A DNA stretch of 58,541 nt from Luteibacter sp. (GCF_009912395.1 NZ_WNDO01000033.1:1-58541); one strand, 5' to 3'; positions 8,969 to 17,394 are shown, numbered from the stretch's first letter. The notes: a model not told the origin generated them from the sequence alone. Numbers and translations are program-made.

Positions 8969-9034
8969 GCAACGGATGAATCCAGTGCAACTCGACCGCT
9001 CCGACCGGAGCTTTTTTCACTGGAGGACATCCCC
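8969..9034 (+). promoter_or_regulatory. repeated 5' leader element, copy 1
   Basis: GCAACGGATG box, then GTGCAACTCGACC, then hairpin GCTCC-gacc-GGAGC, and the Shine-Dalgarno CTGGAGGACATC 6 nt before ATG. Same order and spacing as the other copies. Confidence 0.82.
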
Positions 9035-9751
9035 ATGACCGCTACCACCATCGACCAAGCCATCGAAATCCTGGGCAAGACCCGCGATGGCTCCGATCTC
9101 GCCCCGCACCACATGACCCTCATCGAGGCCGTCGTGAGCGCGGGCCGGTTCGATCTGACCGAGCAGCAGGAAATCGCCCTGAGCGAGCTGCACTCTGCCG
9201 TGTCGAAAGGACGGTACTCGGGCAACGCCATCTGGTTGCACGGTATCGAACACCTGACGAAGAACGATCGGGGCTACGTGTACTGGAAGGGCATCGAGGT
9301 GGAGCACTACAGCTTCACCGATCCCGTCGCCGAGAAGAGTGCCGCCCTGGCCCTCGCTCAGCGTTGCCTGACGATCGAGTCCAAGGGCTTCCCCGTGAAC
9401 TGCCGGTCGGTTCTCGACCAGAAGTTCCTCGACGCCCCCGCAGGCACGCCGTGGCTCCCGCTGCTGCTGCGCCTGTACTCGATCTGCCTGGCTGACGGAA
9501 AGGCCCGCTGGCTGATCCTGTCCAAGCCTGGTGAGCATGCCGTCGCGATCACCAAGACCGACGCCGGCACGCTGGAGACCCGCCACTACGGCCCGGAGAC
9601 CGATGGCTCTGGCTGCTACACGGCGTTCCACGCCCTCGAACGTGAAGGCTCTGCCCCCGGCAGCATCTTCACGAGCACCTACGAGTCGCTGATCGCCGCT
9701 GTCCAGGCTGGTGGGTTCACGCCCGCTGACATCGAGCAGGCCCTCGCCTGA
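9035..9751 (+). CDS. leader-controlled hypothetical protein
   Basis: A 238-residue soluble protein of unknown family, probably alpha/beta, with no signal peptide or transmembrane segment. It is expressed as a single-gene unit: operator repeat, leader, gene, then a strong terminator at 9765. The ATG at 9035 is fixed by the conserved GGAGGACATC site. It belongs to the regulon described in the findings. Confidence 0.78.
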   Translation: MTATTIDQAIEILGKTRDGSDLAPHHMTLIEAVVSAGRFDLTEQQEIALSELHSAVSKGRYSGNAIWLHGIEHLTKNDRGYVYWKGIEVEHYSFTDPVAEKSAALALAQRCLTIESKGFPVNCRSVLDQKFLDAPAGTPWLPLLLRLYSICLADGKARWLILSKPGEHAVAITKTDAGTLETRHYGPETDGSGCYTAFHALEREGSAPGSIFTSTYESLIAAVQAGGFTPADIEQALA

Positions 9752-9764
9752 TCCTTGACCCACC

Positions 9765-9798
9765 CAACCCGTCCCTCATCTGAGAGACGGGTTTTTTC
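9765..9798 (+). terminator. intrinsic terminator
   Basis: Stem AACCCGTC...GACGGGTT followed by TTTTC. It ends the single-gene unit at 9035. Confidence 0.85.
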
Positions 9799-9811
9799 TT
9801 GGCCGGCTGGC

Positions 9812-10078
9812 CTACTTCTGCACCCACACGCCGCCGGTCTTCACCGGGGACTGGCTCACCACGACCTTGGTGCAAGTCCACTTGCCGAACTTCGTGTCTG
9901 TGGTGGAGCCAATCGGGTAGGCACCCGAAACGCCGTCCACGGCGGCTGTTTCCTGTAGGAGGCAGAGCCCGTCGAGAGCGGGGTAGCTCCACGGCATAGG
10001 CGTCGGGGACATCGCCACTGCTGCCGCCGACATCGTGACGACGATACCCAACGCTGCGAGCCTTCTGCGGTTCAGCAT
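9812..10078 (-). CDS. small exported protein
   Basis: About 88 residues. MLNRRRLAALGIVVTMSAAA is a basic n-region plus hydrophobic core, a Sec signal peptide with a likely cut after about residue 24-30. The mature part has two Cys (GLCLLQ, KWTCTKV) that could form a disulfide. The ATG at 10078 follows GAGGTGACAAGC; a GTG 9 nt upstream is the alternative. Periplasmic; function unknown. Confidence 0.65.
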   Translation of the reverse strand: MLNRRRLAALGIVVTMSAAAVAMSPTPMPWSYPALDGLCLLQETAAVDGVSGAYPIGSTTDTKFGKWTCTKVVVSQSPVKTGGVWVQK

Positions 10079-10111
10079 GCTTGTCACCTCACACAGTTGG
10101 AAGACGTGTGG

Positions 10112-10468
10112 TCAGGAGGCGTCCGGCCACTTGATGCCCCATGCCTCGCACAGCCGCAGGATGCGGTCGTGGCCGTCTGGAATGAGCTTCCAGAGGTCGG
10201 CCTGACCCCACCGCAGCGCGTCGAGGCAGACCAGCATGTCGTCGCTGATCTCGACATCGACCGTGCGCAGCTCGAACAGATCGAATGGGAAGCTCGCACC
10301 GTCGAAAGTGGAAGCGACGAACTGCGCGACACGCTTGATCTGGCCGGATTCGCTTCGCTCGGCCAGCGTCACCAGCCGCTCGTAGGCTTGTGCGGCAGCC
10401 GCCTGCGCCTTGTTGGCCCGCTCCGCCCAATCGCGCTCGCGGCGCTCGACTTCTTCGTGAAAGCTCAT
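10112..10468 (-). CDS. DUF7673-like protein
   Basis: A 118-residue helical protein. The segment ERLVTLAERSESGQIKRVAQF, then DLFELRTVDVEISDDMLVCLDAL and CEAWGIKWPD, resembles the small plasmid/ICE family with the pattern SGQSRRVADFL, LW.VD..I.DDML, which I recall as DUF7673. Function unknown. It is followed and preceded by other small minus-strand genes. Confidence 0.6.
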   Translation of the reverse strand: MSFHEEVERRERDWAERANKAQAAAAQAYERLVTLAERSESGQIKRVAQFVASTFDGASFPFDLFELRTVDVEISDDMLVCLDALRWGQADLWKLIPDGHDRILRLCEAWGIKWPDAS

Positions 10469-10483
10469 AGCCGCTCCAGTGGC

Positions 10484-10660
10484 TTAGTTGGGGTCGATAC
10501 CGAACTCGCGCAGCAGCTCCGCGATGCGGCTGCTCGTGGTGGCGTAGTTCGGCAGGTAGATGCGCGAGCCGGTGGCGTCGCGGAGCTGCTTGCGGGCCTC
10601 CAGGAGCAGCTTGGTCAGCTCCTCGGCCTGGTGGGGCGTCAAGGTGGTGGGGATCGTCAT
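10484..10660 (-). CDS. 58-residue hypothetical protein
   Basis: A short helical protein beginning MTIPTTLTPHQAEELTKLLL and ending REFGIDPN, with a Shine-Dalgarno-like GAGAGCGGAT just before the ATG. The composition (amphipathic helices, good GC-rich codon use) supports translation. Family unknown. It lies between two minus-strand genes in the same orientation. Confidence 0.55.
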   Translation of the reverse strand: MTIPTTLTPHQAEELTKLLLEARKQLRDATGSRIYLPNYATTSSRIAELLREFGIDPN

Positions 10661-10678
10661 ATCCGCTCTCCAGTTTTC

Positions 10679-10933
10679 TCAGAAGATGACCTGCCAAGAC
10701 TGCGCCCTGAACCGCTTCGAGTCCAGGTCAATCGGCTCCAGTCCTTCAAGGCGCATACCGGCTGCTCCGATCCACACGACTCGTGCGCCGACCAGCTCGG
10801 CAAGCAGTGTCTTGCCGTCGTTACCCCACGCATGAGCTTTGCCGTCCCGTGCGTCGAAGGAGACAGACCCAGCCACTGGCTCTGGCTGGGTGATCTGCTC
10901 GCCTAAATCGCTCATCAGCTTGCAGAACTTCAT
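10679..10933 (-). CDS. hypothetical protein behind an attenuator-like hairpin
   Basis: An 84-residue beta-rich soluble protein. The ATG at 10933 is preceded by AAGGAATACTCG. The open frame reaches to 11074 but that part overlaps a hairpin with a T-run, so the shorter start is used. A terminator-like structure lies only 16 nt upstream of the start codon, suggesting transcription attenuation. Family unknown. Confidence 0.6.
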   Translation of the reverse strand: MKFCKLMSDLGEQITQPEPVAGSVSFDARDGKAHAWGNDGKTLLAELVGARVVWIGAAGMRLEGLEPIDLDSKRFRAQSWQVIF

Positions 10934-10948
10934 CGAGTATTCCTTGCG

Positions 10949-10984
10949 AAAAAAAAGCCCCAGCAAGGGAGGAATGCTGGGGCT
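10949..10984 (-). terminator. terminator or attenuator hairpin
   Basis: On the minus strand: GAGCCCCAGCA...TGCTGGGGC followed by eight T. It terminates the 11088 unit or attenuates the gene that starts right after it at 10933. Confidence 0.75.
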
Positions 10985-11087
10985 CTCAACTGCGGGGTCA
11001 CTGCTGTCATCAACGGTGCCCGCCCTGCTCAGGGAGGAATAGCAGGTGCGTGCGAATGTAGCAGCGTTTTCCAAAAGATAACTTTGC

Positions 11088-11426
11088 TCAGGCGTGAACG
11101 TTGTGCCCGCGCTGCGAGTAGCTCGTCAGCTCGGCGGCCAGGGCCGCCCTCCCCTCGGCGATCAGCGTCTGGATCGGCTTGCCGGTCAGACGCTCGCAGG
11201 TCTCAGCGGACACGGCCTTGTCGTCCACGATGTCGTGATTCGCATCCAGCCGGTCGGCCATGAAGCTCGACTCGCCGGCGAAGGTCGGGACGTTGGCCCA
11301 GGCCGCATCGTCATCTGCCTTCGTCAGGAAACCCGCCCCGCCGAGCTTCACGGTCTCCCCTGTGGTGTCGTCGAAGAACACGAGCTGGATGTAGCCCGCG
11401 CAGCTCTGGGATTCGGTGGTGGTCAT
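11088..11426 (-). CDS. hypothetical protein
   Basis: A 112-residue acidic soluble protein. The N-terminal YIQLVFFDDTTGETVKLGG is beta-rich. No recognised family. The ATG overlaps the previous stop (ATGA), so it is coupled to the gene at 11423-11632. Confidence 0.6.
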   Translation of the reverse strand: MTTTESQSCAGYIQLVFFDDTTGETVKLGGAGFLTKADDDAAWANVPTFAGESSFMADRLDANHDIVDDKAVSAETCERLTGKPIQTLIAEGRAALAAELTSYSQRGHNVHA

Positions 11427-11632
11427 GCGTCACCTCCGGTCGAGTCGTCGTCGCTCTGGCGGCCCATGTCCCGCGTCTTGCCGAAGAGGAGGGTATGGCC
11501 GTTGTCCTTCGGATCGAAGTTGATCTGGATGGACGTGGTGGTGTTGCCGAGAACCGCCTCCCCGAAAGCAGGCGGGGCTGCCTCCAAGTCGGTCAGATCG
11601 GTCGTGGCACGGAACTCAGTCTTGGTGGTCAT
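11423..11632 (-). CDS. small acidic hypothetical protein
   Basis: 69 residues from the ATG at 11632, which has GAGG 8 nt upstream; a longer frame reaches 11680 inside the preceding gene. Thr/Asp-rich with an Asp-rich tail (SDDDSTGGDA). Family unknown. Confidence 0.5.
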   Translation of the reverse strand: MTTKTEFRATTDLTDLEAAPPAFGEAVLGNTTTSIQINFDPKDNGHTLLFGKTRDMGRQSDDDSTGGDA

Positions 11633-11667
11633 CTCATGTTCCTCGGTCTGTGGTTTCTCGTCGGTGC

Positions 11668-12396
11668 TCAAAGGCACCAAGGGGTTGAGTCGTTGGCCTT
11701 CAGCACCTGCTCGATGCTGGGCTTGAGTGCTTGGTCACGGGGCATGCCGCAGGCGTCTGCGTCCCGTACCACGCGCACGACGAAGGATCGGGCAAGCGAA
11801 GGTGCCAGGGCGTTCAATGCGGACAGGAATGCGGGGCTGGAGCACTCGGCTGCTACTCCTCCTGTTCCGCACAAGGCCAGTGTCTGCTGCATGAAGCCAT
11901 CGAGCTTCCCAAGCTGATCGGCTGTAGTGGCTGTTGACGCGACCTTCGCGAAGGCGGTCAGGAGAACTTCCCAATCGCCTACCCTGGCCGCCGGCGCAAG
12001 TGCGGCGCTCGCGTCATCCAGAGACGGGAGTTCCGTCGAGATGTAGGCCACGAACTCTCTTGCCGCTGCCGTGTCTGGCCCCTGCGTCTTGCGCCAACTG
12101 GACCAGGCCGAGTACAGGCTGGACCAGTCGCCCTTCACCATGCCCCAGGACCAGGCCGGGGGTGCCCGCAGGGCCGTCGTTGGCGGGCTGTGGGCCGCTC
12201 CAGCGCCGGTCTGGCGACCCGCCGCAGTCGGAGCCGTCGCCTTCAAGGTAGCCGGAGCCGCGTCCACGCTCGTGTCGAACGGCTTCTCGACAGGCTGCGT
12301 GGACGCCGGCAGAGCGGGCTGATGCTGGTTGGCGACCGCGATCAGCAGTCCACCTGCCAGCGCAGCCAATGCAATCCGAGCGGTGGTGGTGCTCAT
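11668..12396 (-). CDS. membrane-anchored or exported hypothetical protein
   Basis: A 242-residue protein. The N-terminus (STTTARIALAALAGGLLIAV) is a signal anchor, followed by a Pro/Thr/Ala-rich linker (about 25-80) and a helical periplasmic domain with several Cys (LALCGTGG, AECSS, DACGMP, TPWCL). The paired Cys suggest disulfides, fitting a periplasmic site. Function unknown. Confidence 0.62.
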   Translation of the reverse strand: MSTTTARIALAALAGGLLIAVANQHQPALPASTQPVEKPFDTSVDAAPATLKATAPTAAGRQTGAGAAHSPPTTALRAPPAWSWGMVKGDWSSLYSAWSSWRKTQGPDTAAAREFVAYISTELPSLDDASAALAPAARVGDWEVLLTAFAKVASTATTADQLGKLDGFMQQTLALCGTGGVAAECSSPAFLSALNALAPSLARSFVVRVVRDADACGMPRDQALKPSIEQVLKANDSTPWCL

Positions 12397-12417
12397 GGCT
12401 TCGCTACGCGCCGTCCG

Positions 12418-12753
12418 TCAGCCCCGGCGGATGTCGCCAGACATCGTGGACACGGAGCCGCCGACTCGACCGCAGGACACGTCGCCGGACATGCATTGCA
12501 CCGAGCCGGTTACATCGCCGCACCGCACGTCGCCCGAGGTGGTCTTGACGTGCCCGACAGAGCCGGTGACTTGGATGCGATCGCAGGCGTCCGCCTCAAT
12601 CGCCTGGAGATCACCGTGAACCTCGATGGTGATCTGCTTGGCGTCGGGGGTCACATCCTTGCCATCGACGACGACGCGCCCGTTGGAGATCACGACGTTG
12701 CCGCGACCGGAGGAGATGATCGTCTTGCCGTTGATGTTGATGCGAGTGGTCAT
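12418..12753 (-). CDS. beta-helix repeat protein (DUF4097/bactofilin-like)
   Basis: A 111-residue protein built from short repeated strands: VTGSVGHVKTTSGDVRCGDV, TGSVQCMSGDVSCG, GGSVSTMSGDI. The repeats of about 11 residues imply a parallel beta-helix like DUF4097/adhesin-type or bactofilin-like proteins. The N-terminus (ININGKTI, VVVDGKDVTP) is typical of a small proteobacterial family with the same repeat. No signal peptide. Role unknown; the ATG has GGTGAG upstream. Confidence 0.65.
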   Translation of the reverse strand: MTTRININGKTIISSGRGNVVISNGRVVVDGKDVTPDAKQITIEVHGDLQAIEADACDRIQVTGSVGHVKTTSGDVRCGDVTGSVQCMSGDVSCGRVGGSVSTMSGDIRRG

Positions 12754-12762
12754 CTGCTCACC

Positions 12763-13296
12763 TTAGACGCGCTGCTTCAAGAACTTGCTCTCGGACGGCA
12801 TCCGCCAGCCTGCGGCTGCTTGGATAGCGTCGGCCTCGATGTCGGTCCACATGGACACCAGTTCGAGGTCGAAAATGCCCCGCTCCTCGATCTTGTGTTG
12901 CAGCGTGCGGAGCGCCTCCTTGTCCACGGGATCGTATGCAGCCAGCAGCAGGTCAACGTGCTCCGCATGGGTTCGCGGAGCCGTGCTGTACATGCTGATG
13001 TAGCGGTAGACCGCCAGGCCGCCGAGGAGCGCCAGCCCGAGTGAAATCAGGCTGTGGATGTGGAGGCCCAGCCGATTCAGCCCCTCGGCGATGCCGAGCA
13101 CCGCGAAGCAGGCGATGGTGCCCAGGCCAATCGCGTTGCCGATTCGCGTGGGCATCGTGCCCTTGCGCCAACCTGTGATGACCGCGCGTATCTGCTGGAG
13201 GCGTCGCCACTTGGCCTTGAACTGGGTGTCGCCGTCCGGCTGGCCGTGTTGCCCGCCGTCGCCTCCACCGCCCTGAATCACTTGCAGCTTGCTCAT
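12763..13296 (-). CDS. inner-membrane hypothetical protein
   Basis: A 177-residue protein with a Gly-rich N-terminus, two adjacent transmembrane helices (about 50-70 and 80-98) and a C-terminal cytoplasmic helical part. The ATG has GGAG upstream. No recognised family. Confidence 0.62.
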   Translation of the reverse strand: MSKLQVIQGGGGDGGQHGQPDGDTQFKAKWRRLQQIRAVITGWRKGTMPTRIGNAIGLGTIACFAVLGIAEGLNRLGLHIHSLISLGLALLGGLAVYRYISMYSTAPRTHAEHVDLLLAAYDPVDKEALRTLQHKIEERGIFDLELVSMWTDIEADAIQAAAGWRMPSESKFLKQRV

Positions 13297-13318
13297 GAAC
13301 GTGACTCCTGGGCGTGGT

Positions 13319-13798
13319 TCAGTTGAAGGTCCGGTAGTTGCTCTGCTGGAGCATGCCGAGCATCTCGGTGGCCGTGGGCGAGCCGTGCTCTGCTGCGTAC
13401 TGGAGCAGCAGCGTGGCGCGGTCGCCGCTCGAAGCCACTTCCGGCGTCGTCATGCCACCGGGAACCCGCGTTGCCGCGATCACGCCGATCGCGAGCATGC
13501 GGCCAGCCTGGTCGGCCCACTGGGACAGCGAGTTCTTCGCCTGGATGGCGCACGCCGCCACATTGGCAGACATCACCTTGCCCTGGGCCGCCGCAGTGAA
13601 GAAGTCTTGACGTGCGAGGGTGCCGCCGAGCTGCTTCTCCTGCTGCGCGATGAAGGGTTGGTCGCACTTGGGATGGATGCTCAGCACCGTGCTTTGCACC
13701 TGGAGAGCGGCCCAGGCATCCGCGTCTGCCACGCCGGCAGACGCGGTGCTGGCGGCCAGGGTCAGGAGCGAGGAAATGAAGAGGGTTTTGATGTTCAT
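13319..13798 (-). CDS. exported hypothetical protein
   Basis: A 159-residue protein with a clear Sec signal peptide (MNIKTLFISSLLTLAASTAS, cut near AGA/ASA at about 21). The mature part is helical with Cys at HPKCDQ and AACAIQ that may pair. Periplasmic; function unknown. Confidence 0.66.
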   Translation of the reverse strand: MNIKTLFISSLLTLAASTASAGVADADAWAALQVQSTVLSIHPKCDQPFIAQQEKQLGGTLARQDFFTAAAQGKVMSANVAACAIQAKNSLSQWADQAGRMLAIGVIAATRVPGGMTTPEVASSGDRATLLLQYAAEHGSPTATEMLGMLQQSNYRTFN

Positions 13799-13807
13799 GA
13801 CGTACTT

Positions 13808-14404
13808 TCAGACCTTGCAGGTTGCGTTGTGAATGGACCGTGCCACGGTGACGGCGGCGTCCGAGGCCTCGACCTTGTTGAGGTCCCACACGGGCGCGTC
13901 GGAGAGCGACTGGACGATCGCGGCACGAAGCTCATCGGGCAGGTCCTCGACGAACCTGTTCAGCGCGGTGTCGGCTGTTTCGCGCTGGGTTGGCGTGCCC
14001 ACGGCGCTGTGAAGCACGGGGCCGCCGAAGAAAACCAGGCCGAGGCTGTGAAGGCGCATGCGCCGGAGCATGTCACCCAGGGACGGTTGCGTGGCCTGGG
14101 GCGGAACCGTGGGGCCGCCGGCGTCCTTGGTGTGGGCGACTTCCACCAGGCGCATCAGCTTGAACGCAGCATCCTCGGCTTTACCCTTGTCATGGTCCGA
14201 CGAGTGCAGGTACTGGGTTCCCTTGATGGTGAAAAGGACTCGCCATCTCGCTTCGCCGCCCTGGGCTTCCTGCGCAGCGAAGTCGAACGTCTGCTCAACG
14301 TCGATTCGCTCGATGTCGGTCAAGCGAAGCCAGGTCGTGTTCGTGCTCTCGCTGGCCTGCGCCGGCTTTGCGGTGATCCAGCGATCGCGGTTCGTTGTAC
14401 TCAT
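13808..14404 (-). CDS. hypothetical protein
   Basis: A 198-residue soluble protein starting MSTTNRDRW in an ATGA overlap with the previous stop; the open frame to 14767 upstream is a shadow. The first half is beta-rich (WLRLTDIERIDVEQ, WRVLFTIKGTQYL), PH- or bacterial-YdcF-like in appearance only, and the second half is helical. Family not recognised. Confidence 0.6.
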   Translation of the reverse strand: MSTTNRDRWITAKPAQASESTNTTWLRLTDIERIDVEQTFDFAAQEAQGGEARWRVLFTIKGTQYLHSSDHDKGKAEDAAFKLMRLVEVAHTKDAGGPTVPPQATQPSLGDMLRRMRLHSLGLVFFGGPVLHSAVGTPTQRETADTALNRFVEDLPDELRAAIVQSLSDAPVWDLNKVEASDAAVTVARSIHNATCKV

Positions 14405-14703
14405 GAATGCGTATCTCCCTTGGTGGTTGCGGTGATTCTGTCGCCGAAGATGCAGTTGAGCTTCTCGGCGAGGTAGGTGATCTCGAACGACTCCATCGGC
14501 AGCTCGTGGCCGGCGTGCTGGTTGCACTCGGTGAAGTCGATGCCGGCCTCGTGCGCTCGCTGGCAGGACTTCAGGTAGGCCGCCATCACGCCGGCGAACT
14601 CGATGAAGGGATGGTTCCCGATCTGGATGGCCGAGCTGTAGAAGCGCCGGATGGTCTCGTCCATCCTGGCGAGAGCGCTGGCTCGCTCCTGTTCGGTCAT
14701 CAT
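14401..14703 (-). CDS. hypothetical protein
   Basis: A 100-residue helical protein with one Cys pair (LKSCQR, TECNQH) and a late FGDRITATT. Coupled on both sides by ATGA-type overlaps. Family unknown. Confidence 0.58.
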   Translation of the reverse strand: MMTEQERASALARMDETIRRFYSSAIQIGNHPFIEFAGVMAAYLKSCQRAHEAGIDFTECNQHAGHELPMESFEITYLAEKLNCIFGDRITATTKGDTHS

Positions 14704-15050
14704 GAAGGGGCTCCTTTCTGGCGGTTCTGCCCAGATTGTGCGGAAGGCTCTCGCCGGCGACTGCCACGCCGGTCGTCGATGTCCTCGCGCACGGTGAGCT
14801 GCTGGAACTGCAACAGCATGGCCTTCACCCGTCGTGGAACCTTCGGATCGGACATGGCCGCCTTGCAGAGCTGGCCTTGCACGAACACCATCTGCCGCTT
14901 GAGCGCCTCCATGTTGGGCTGTTCGAGCCCTCGGTTGAGGTTGGACACGATCATCATCGTGTCGCGTCGCAGACGGTAGACGTAGGCGTCCGAGAGGGGG
15001 TCTGCCGCACGCTCGGCGGCGTCGCGTTTGGAGGGGGTGGTGTCGAACAT
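14700..15050 (-). CDS. hypothetical helical protein
   Basis: A 116-residue basic helical protein. The ATG has GGAGGGTGCC upstream. It ends in a disordered Arg/Ser/Gln-rich tail. No family recognised. Confidence 0.58.
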   Translation of the reverse strand: MFDTTPSKRDAAERAADPLSDAYVYRLRRDTMMIVSNLNRGLEQPNMEALKRQMVFVQGQLCKAAMSDPKVPRRVKAMLLQFQQLTVREDIDDRRGSRRREPSAQSGQNRQKGAPS

Positions 15051-15063
15051 GGCACCCTCCCCT

Positions 15064-15456
15064 TCATGCGGTCGCGCGGTACAGCTTCAGGCGACTGGTC
15101 ATCTTGCCGTTGACGGTCTTGAAGACGACAACGCCCTTGCCGTTCTCCAGCTCGACGTACCGCTCGTTCGGTTCGACCAGCTTGGTGACGAAGATGACGG
15201 AGGGGGATGGTGCCGCCGCAGCGAGATCGACGCTGGGCATCACGGGCATGCCCATGAGACCGATCGTCAGCAGGCCGGTGGCCGCGATCGCCGCCGCCGG
15301 CGGGGCGACGAAGAAGACTCCGGCCAGGGCCAGCATTGCGATCCGTCGCACCGTGACGGGCGACGCGATGCGGGCATAGCCGACGCTGAAGGCCAAGCCG
15401 AGGGCCAGCACGGCAACAGTGCCGAGGACCAGGAAGGTAAAATCGAAAGTAGCCAT
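15064..15456 (-). CDS. inner-membrane hypothetical protein
   Basis: A 130-residue protein with transmembrane helices at about 5-27 and 36-72 (Ala/Gly-rich, possibly two) and a C-terminal beta-rich soluble part. The ATG follows GGAGAGCGCA. Function unknown. Confidence 0.62.
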   Translation of the reverse strand: MATFDFTFLVLGTVAVLALGLAFSVGYARIASPVTVRRIAMLALAGVFFVAPPAAAIAATGLLTIGLMGMPVMPSVDLAAAAPSPSVIFVTKLVEPNERYVELENGKGVVVFKTVNGKMTSRLKLYRATA

Positions 15457-15542
15457 TGCGCTCTCCTGTAGTGCAATTGGTCAGGCGGACAACGGCGGGC
15501 CAACGCCTTTGTTCCGCCGCCTAGATGACGGTGGGTTTCGGT

Positions 15543-16271
15543 TCAGTACATGCCGTAGGCTCGCTCGAAGTAGTCGTGAGCCATGTGGCGCTCATCGCTT
15601 CCGTTGGAGCTGTAGCCGTCCTCTCGCGGCTCGTCGAGATAGTTCTGGAGCCCGCAGAGGTCGGCGATGAAGCCTCGCAGGACCTGCTCGACGCTGATGC
15701 CTTTCGTGGAGCACAGGTCCACGAATTCGGGTGGCAGGTCGAGCACGATCGGCCAGGACTGGTCCTCGATCAGCGCACCCCCTGTGCCGGGGATCACGCC
15801 GACCTTGGCGAGCACGATGTCGCCGTCGATGCGCCAGGCCCACTTGCCGTCCTGGTCGCCCTCTTGGTGCCGACGAAGGTCCTGGTCCGGATAGGTCTGG
15901 AAGCCGTAGCCGTCAGCGCTGGCGTCCTCATCGCGCACGCGCAGGATGCCGATCGTCCCCTCCTCCCAGCCGCCCCACTTCAGCGGGAAGGTCCGCGTGG
16001 TGTGGTCGGCCAGCTCGAAGGTGATCGTCTTGGCTTCGGCGTCGCGGCTCTTGACCTTGGTGTCGAAGAGCGGCGTCGCCTCTTGCTCCAGGTCCTCGCG
16101 GTCCTGCTGCTCATCCGTCGCGCCGAGACGGGCGGCTTGTCGCAGGGAGGAGAGGCAACCGCCCCATCCGGCCTGGTGAGCGGCCTCCAGGCGCTTCGCG
16201 TCGTCCACTGGCATGAGCCGGATCGCGTTGATCTCGTCCTGCGACAGCGGGAAGTAGTGCTGGTCCAGCAT
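15543..16271 (-). CDS. hypothetical protein of the parA operon
   Basis: A 242-residue acidic protein starting MLDQHYFPLSQ at 16271, 5 nt after the stop of the ribbon-helix-helix gene; the frame to 16460 upstream overlaps that gene. Mixed alpha/beta, no transmembrane part, no recognised domain. Its position directly behind parA and its partner suggests a link to segregation, but this is only context. Confidence 0.6.
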   Translation of the reverse strand: MLDQHYFPLSQDEINAIRLMPVDDAKRLEAAHQAGWGGCLSSLRQAARLGATDEQQDREDLEQEATPLFDTKVKSRDAEAKTITFELADHTTRTFPLKWGGWEEGTIGILRVRDEDASADGYGFQTYPDQDLRRHQEGDQDGKWAWRIDGDIVLAKVGVIPGTGGALIEDQSWPIVLDLPPEFVDLCSTKGISVEQVLRGFIADLCGLQNYLDEPREDGYSSNGSDERHMAHDYFERAYGMY

Positions 16272-16276
16272 GGCGA

Positions 16277-16564
16277 CTACCCCTTCTGCTGCGTCAGCTC
16301 GGCGATCTTCGCGGCGATCGCCGGCGTCAGCACGCGGATGCAGAACTCGTGCATCGAGTGCGGCGTGTTCTCGGAGATGAACTTCAGCTTCTGCAACTCG
16401 GCATCGGTGAAGCGCATGTTGAAGCCGCTGCGGCGCTTCTTGTCGTCCTGGCCGATCCAAGGATAGGACTCGGTGGCCGGCAAGTTGTTGGCCGCCGCGA
16501 TGAAGTCATCGGCGGACCGAGCGTCTTGACCCTTGCCGCCAGGAGCCTTGCTGAACTTACTCAT
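16277..16564 (-). CDS. ribbon-helix-helix partner of ParA
   Basis: A 95-residue protein with a disordered basic N-terminus and a C-terminal [18 protein letters not shown]...[14 protein letters not shown] that fits a ribbon-helix-helix fold. Small ParA proteins usually pair with such RHH centromere-binding proteins (ParG, omega). The start overlaps the parA stop by 8 nt. It is the best candidate to bind the CATGT repeats upstream of parA; that assignment is inference. Confidence 0.65.
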   Translation of the reverse strand: MSKFSKAPGGKGQDARSADDFIAAANNLPATESYPWIGQDDKKRRSGFNMRFTDAELQKLKFISENTPHSMHEFCIRVLTPAIAAKIAELTQQKG

Positions 16565-17222
16565 CGCCGAAGACCTCCTTGTAGAGCTGCTGTACCTCTT
16601 GGGTGGCCTTGTCGTTCGGCTCGGCGAACTCGATCACGCCCTGGCCCAGGCCGGCGGCACGCCGGTAGATCGTGCGATCGCGGATGACCGACTTCGCCAG
16701 GGTGAACGTGTCGTAGTCGCCCACCAGCTCGGCGGCGTCTTTGGCGTCTGTCACCTGGTGGTGAGTCGGGCCACGCGAAATCACGAGCAGCGTGCGCAGC
16801 TCGGGATTGAAGCCCTGGGCCTGGCGGACCAGCTCGTCCAGGGCCTTCAGCGTCCACAGGTCGAACTGGCTGGCCTGGACGGGCGACACCAGGACCTCGG
16901 CCTTCGTCATCGCCGCACGCAGCTCGACCGAATCGCGCCCGCCGGCATCGACGATGATGTCCTGGTAGCGCAGGGAGAGGTCCTCCAGCTCGCGAGCGAG
17001 GCCCTTGCCGAACTTCTGCACGCTCGCGATGCGCGGCGTGATGCCCGCCTCGTCTCGCGTCAAACACCAGCCGCTCGCGCTGCCCTGCGGGTCGGTGTCG
17101 ATGAGCACCACGTCGCGACCCGTCGTGGCACGCAGTGCCGCCAGGTTCGTGGCGATGGTGGTTTTGCCGGTGCCGCCTTTCTCGCCGCCGACTAGGATGA
17201 TCCTGCCTTTGCTTGCAGCCAT
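16557..17222 (-). CDS. parA: ParA-family partition ATPase
   Basis: A 221-residue ParA. It has the deviant Walker [12 protein letters not shown] (about 12-22), [15 protein letters not shown] and the later [11 protein letters not shown]. The short form without an N-terminal HTH is the ParF/type Ib class, which normally relies on a small RHH partner, found directly downstream. The ATG at 17222 has GGAGGACACACG; the frame to 17270 would run into the operator. It acts on plasmid DNA and nucleoid to position copies. Confidence 0.9.
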   Translation of the reverse strand: MAASKGRIILVGGEKGGTGKTTIATNLAALRATTGRDVVLIDTDPQGSASGWCLTRDEAGITPRIASVQKFGKGLARELEDLSLRYQDIIVDAGGRDSVELRAAMTKAEVLVSPVQASQFDLWTLKALDELVRQAQGFNPELRTLLVISRGPTHHQVTDAKDAAELVGDYDTFTLAKSVIRDRTIYRRAAGLGQGVIEFAEPNDKATQEVQQLYKEVFGDE

Positions 17223-17246
17223 CGTGTGTCCTCCAAGGTTGGGTTG

Positions 17247-17290
17247 AAATGACATAGTGCGATCTGACATCGCATCATGTCATGTCATTC
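17247..17290. promoter_or_regulatory. parA operator or centromere, CATGT repeats (copy 2)
   Basis: Contains ATGACAT, TGACATCG and then TCATGTCATGTCATTC. Two inverted and several direct copies of the pentamer lie right at the parA promoter, where RHH partners of ParA bind in related systems. Confidence 0.68.
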
Positions 17291-17356
17291 TAGTGCGCGC
17301 GGTGCGCCTGTCAACAGGAATTCGCTTCGGACTTCTGTGTGGCCCGAGATGCCCAT

Positions 17357-17394
17357 GAAAAAACCCCAGGCTCACGAGGAGACGCTGGGGTTTG
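17357..17394 (-). terminator. intrinsic terminator
   Basis: On the minus strand: AACCCCAGC...CTGGGGTTTTTTC, the same stem family as the terminators at 25888 and 27567. It ends the unit of the 17466 gene. Confidence 0.82.
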
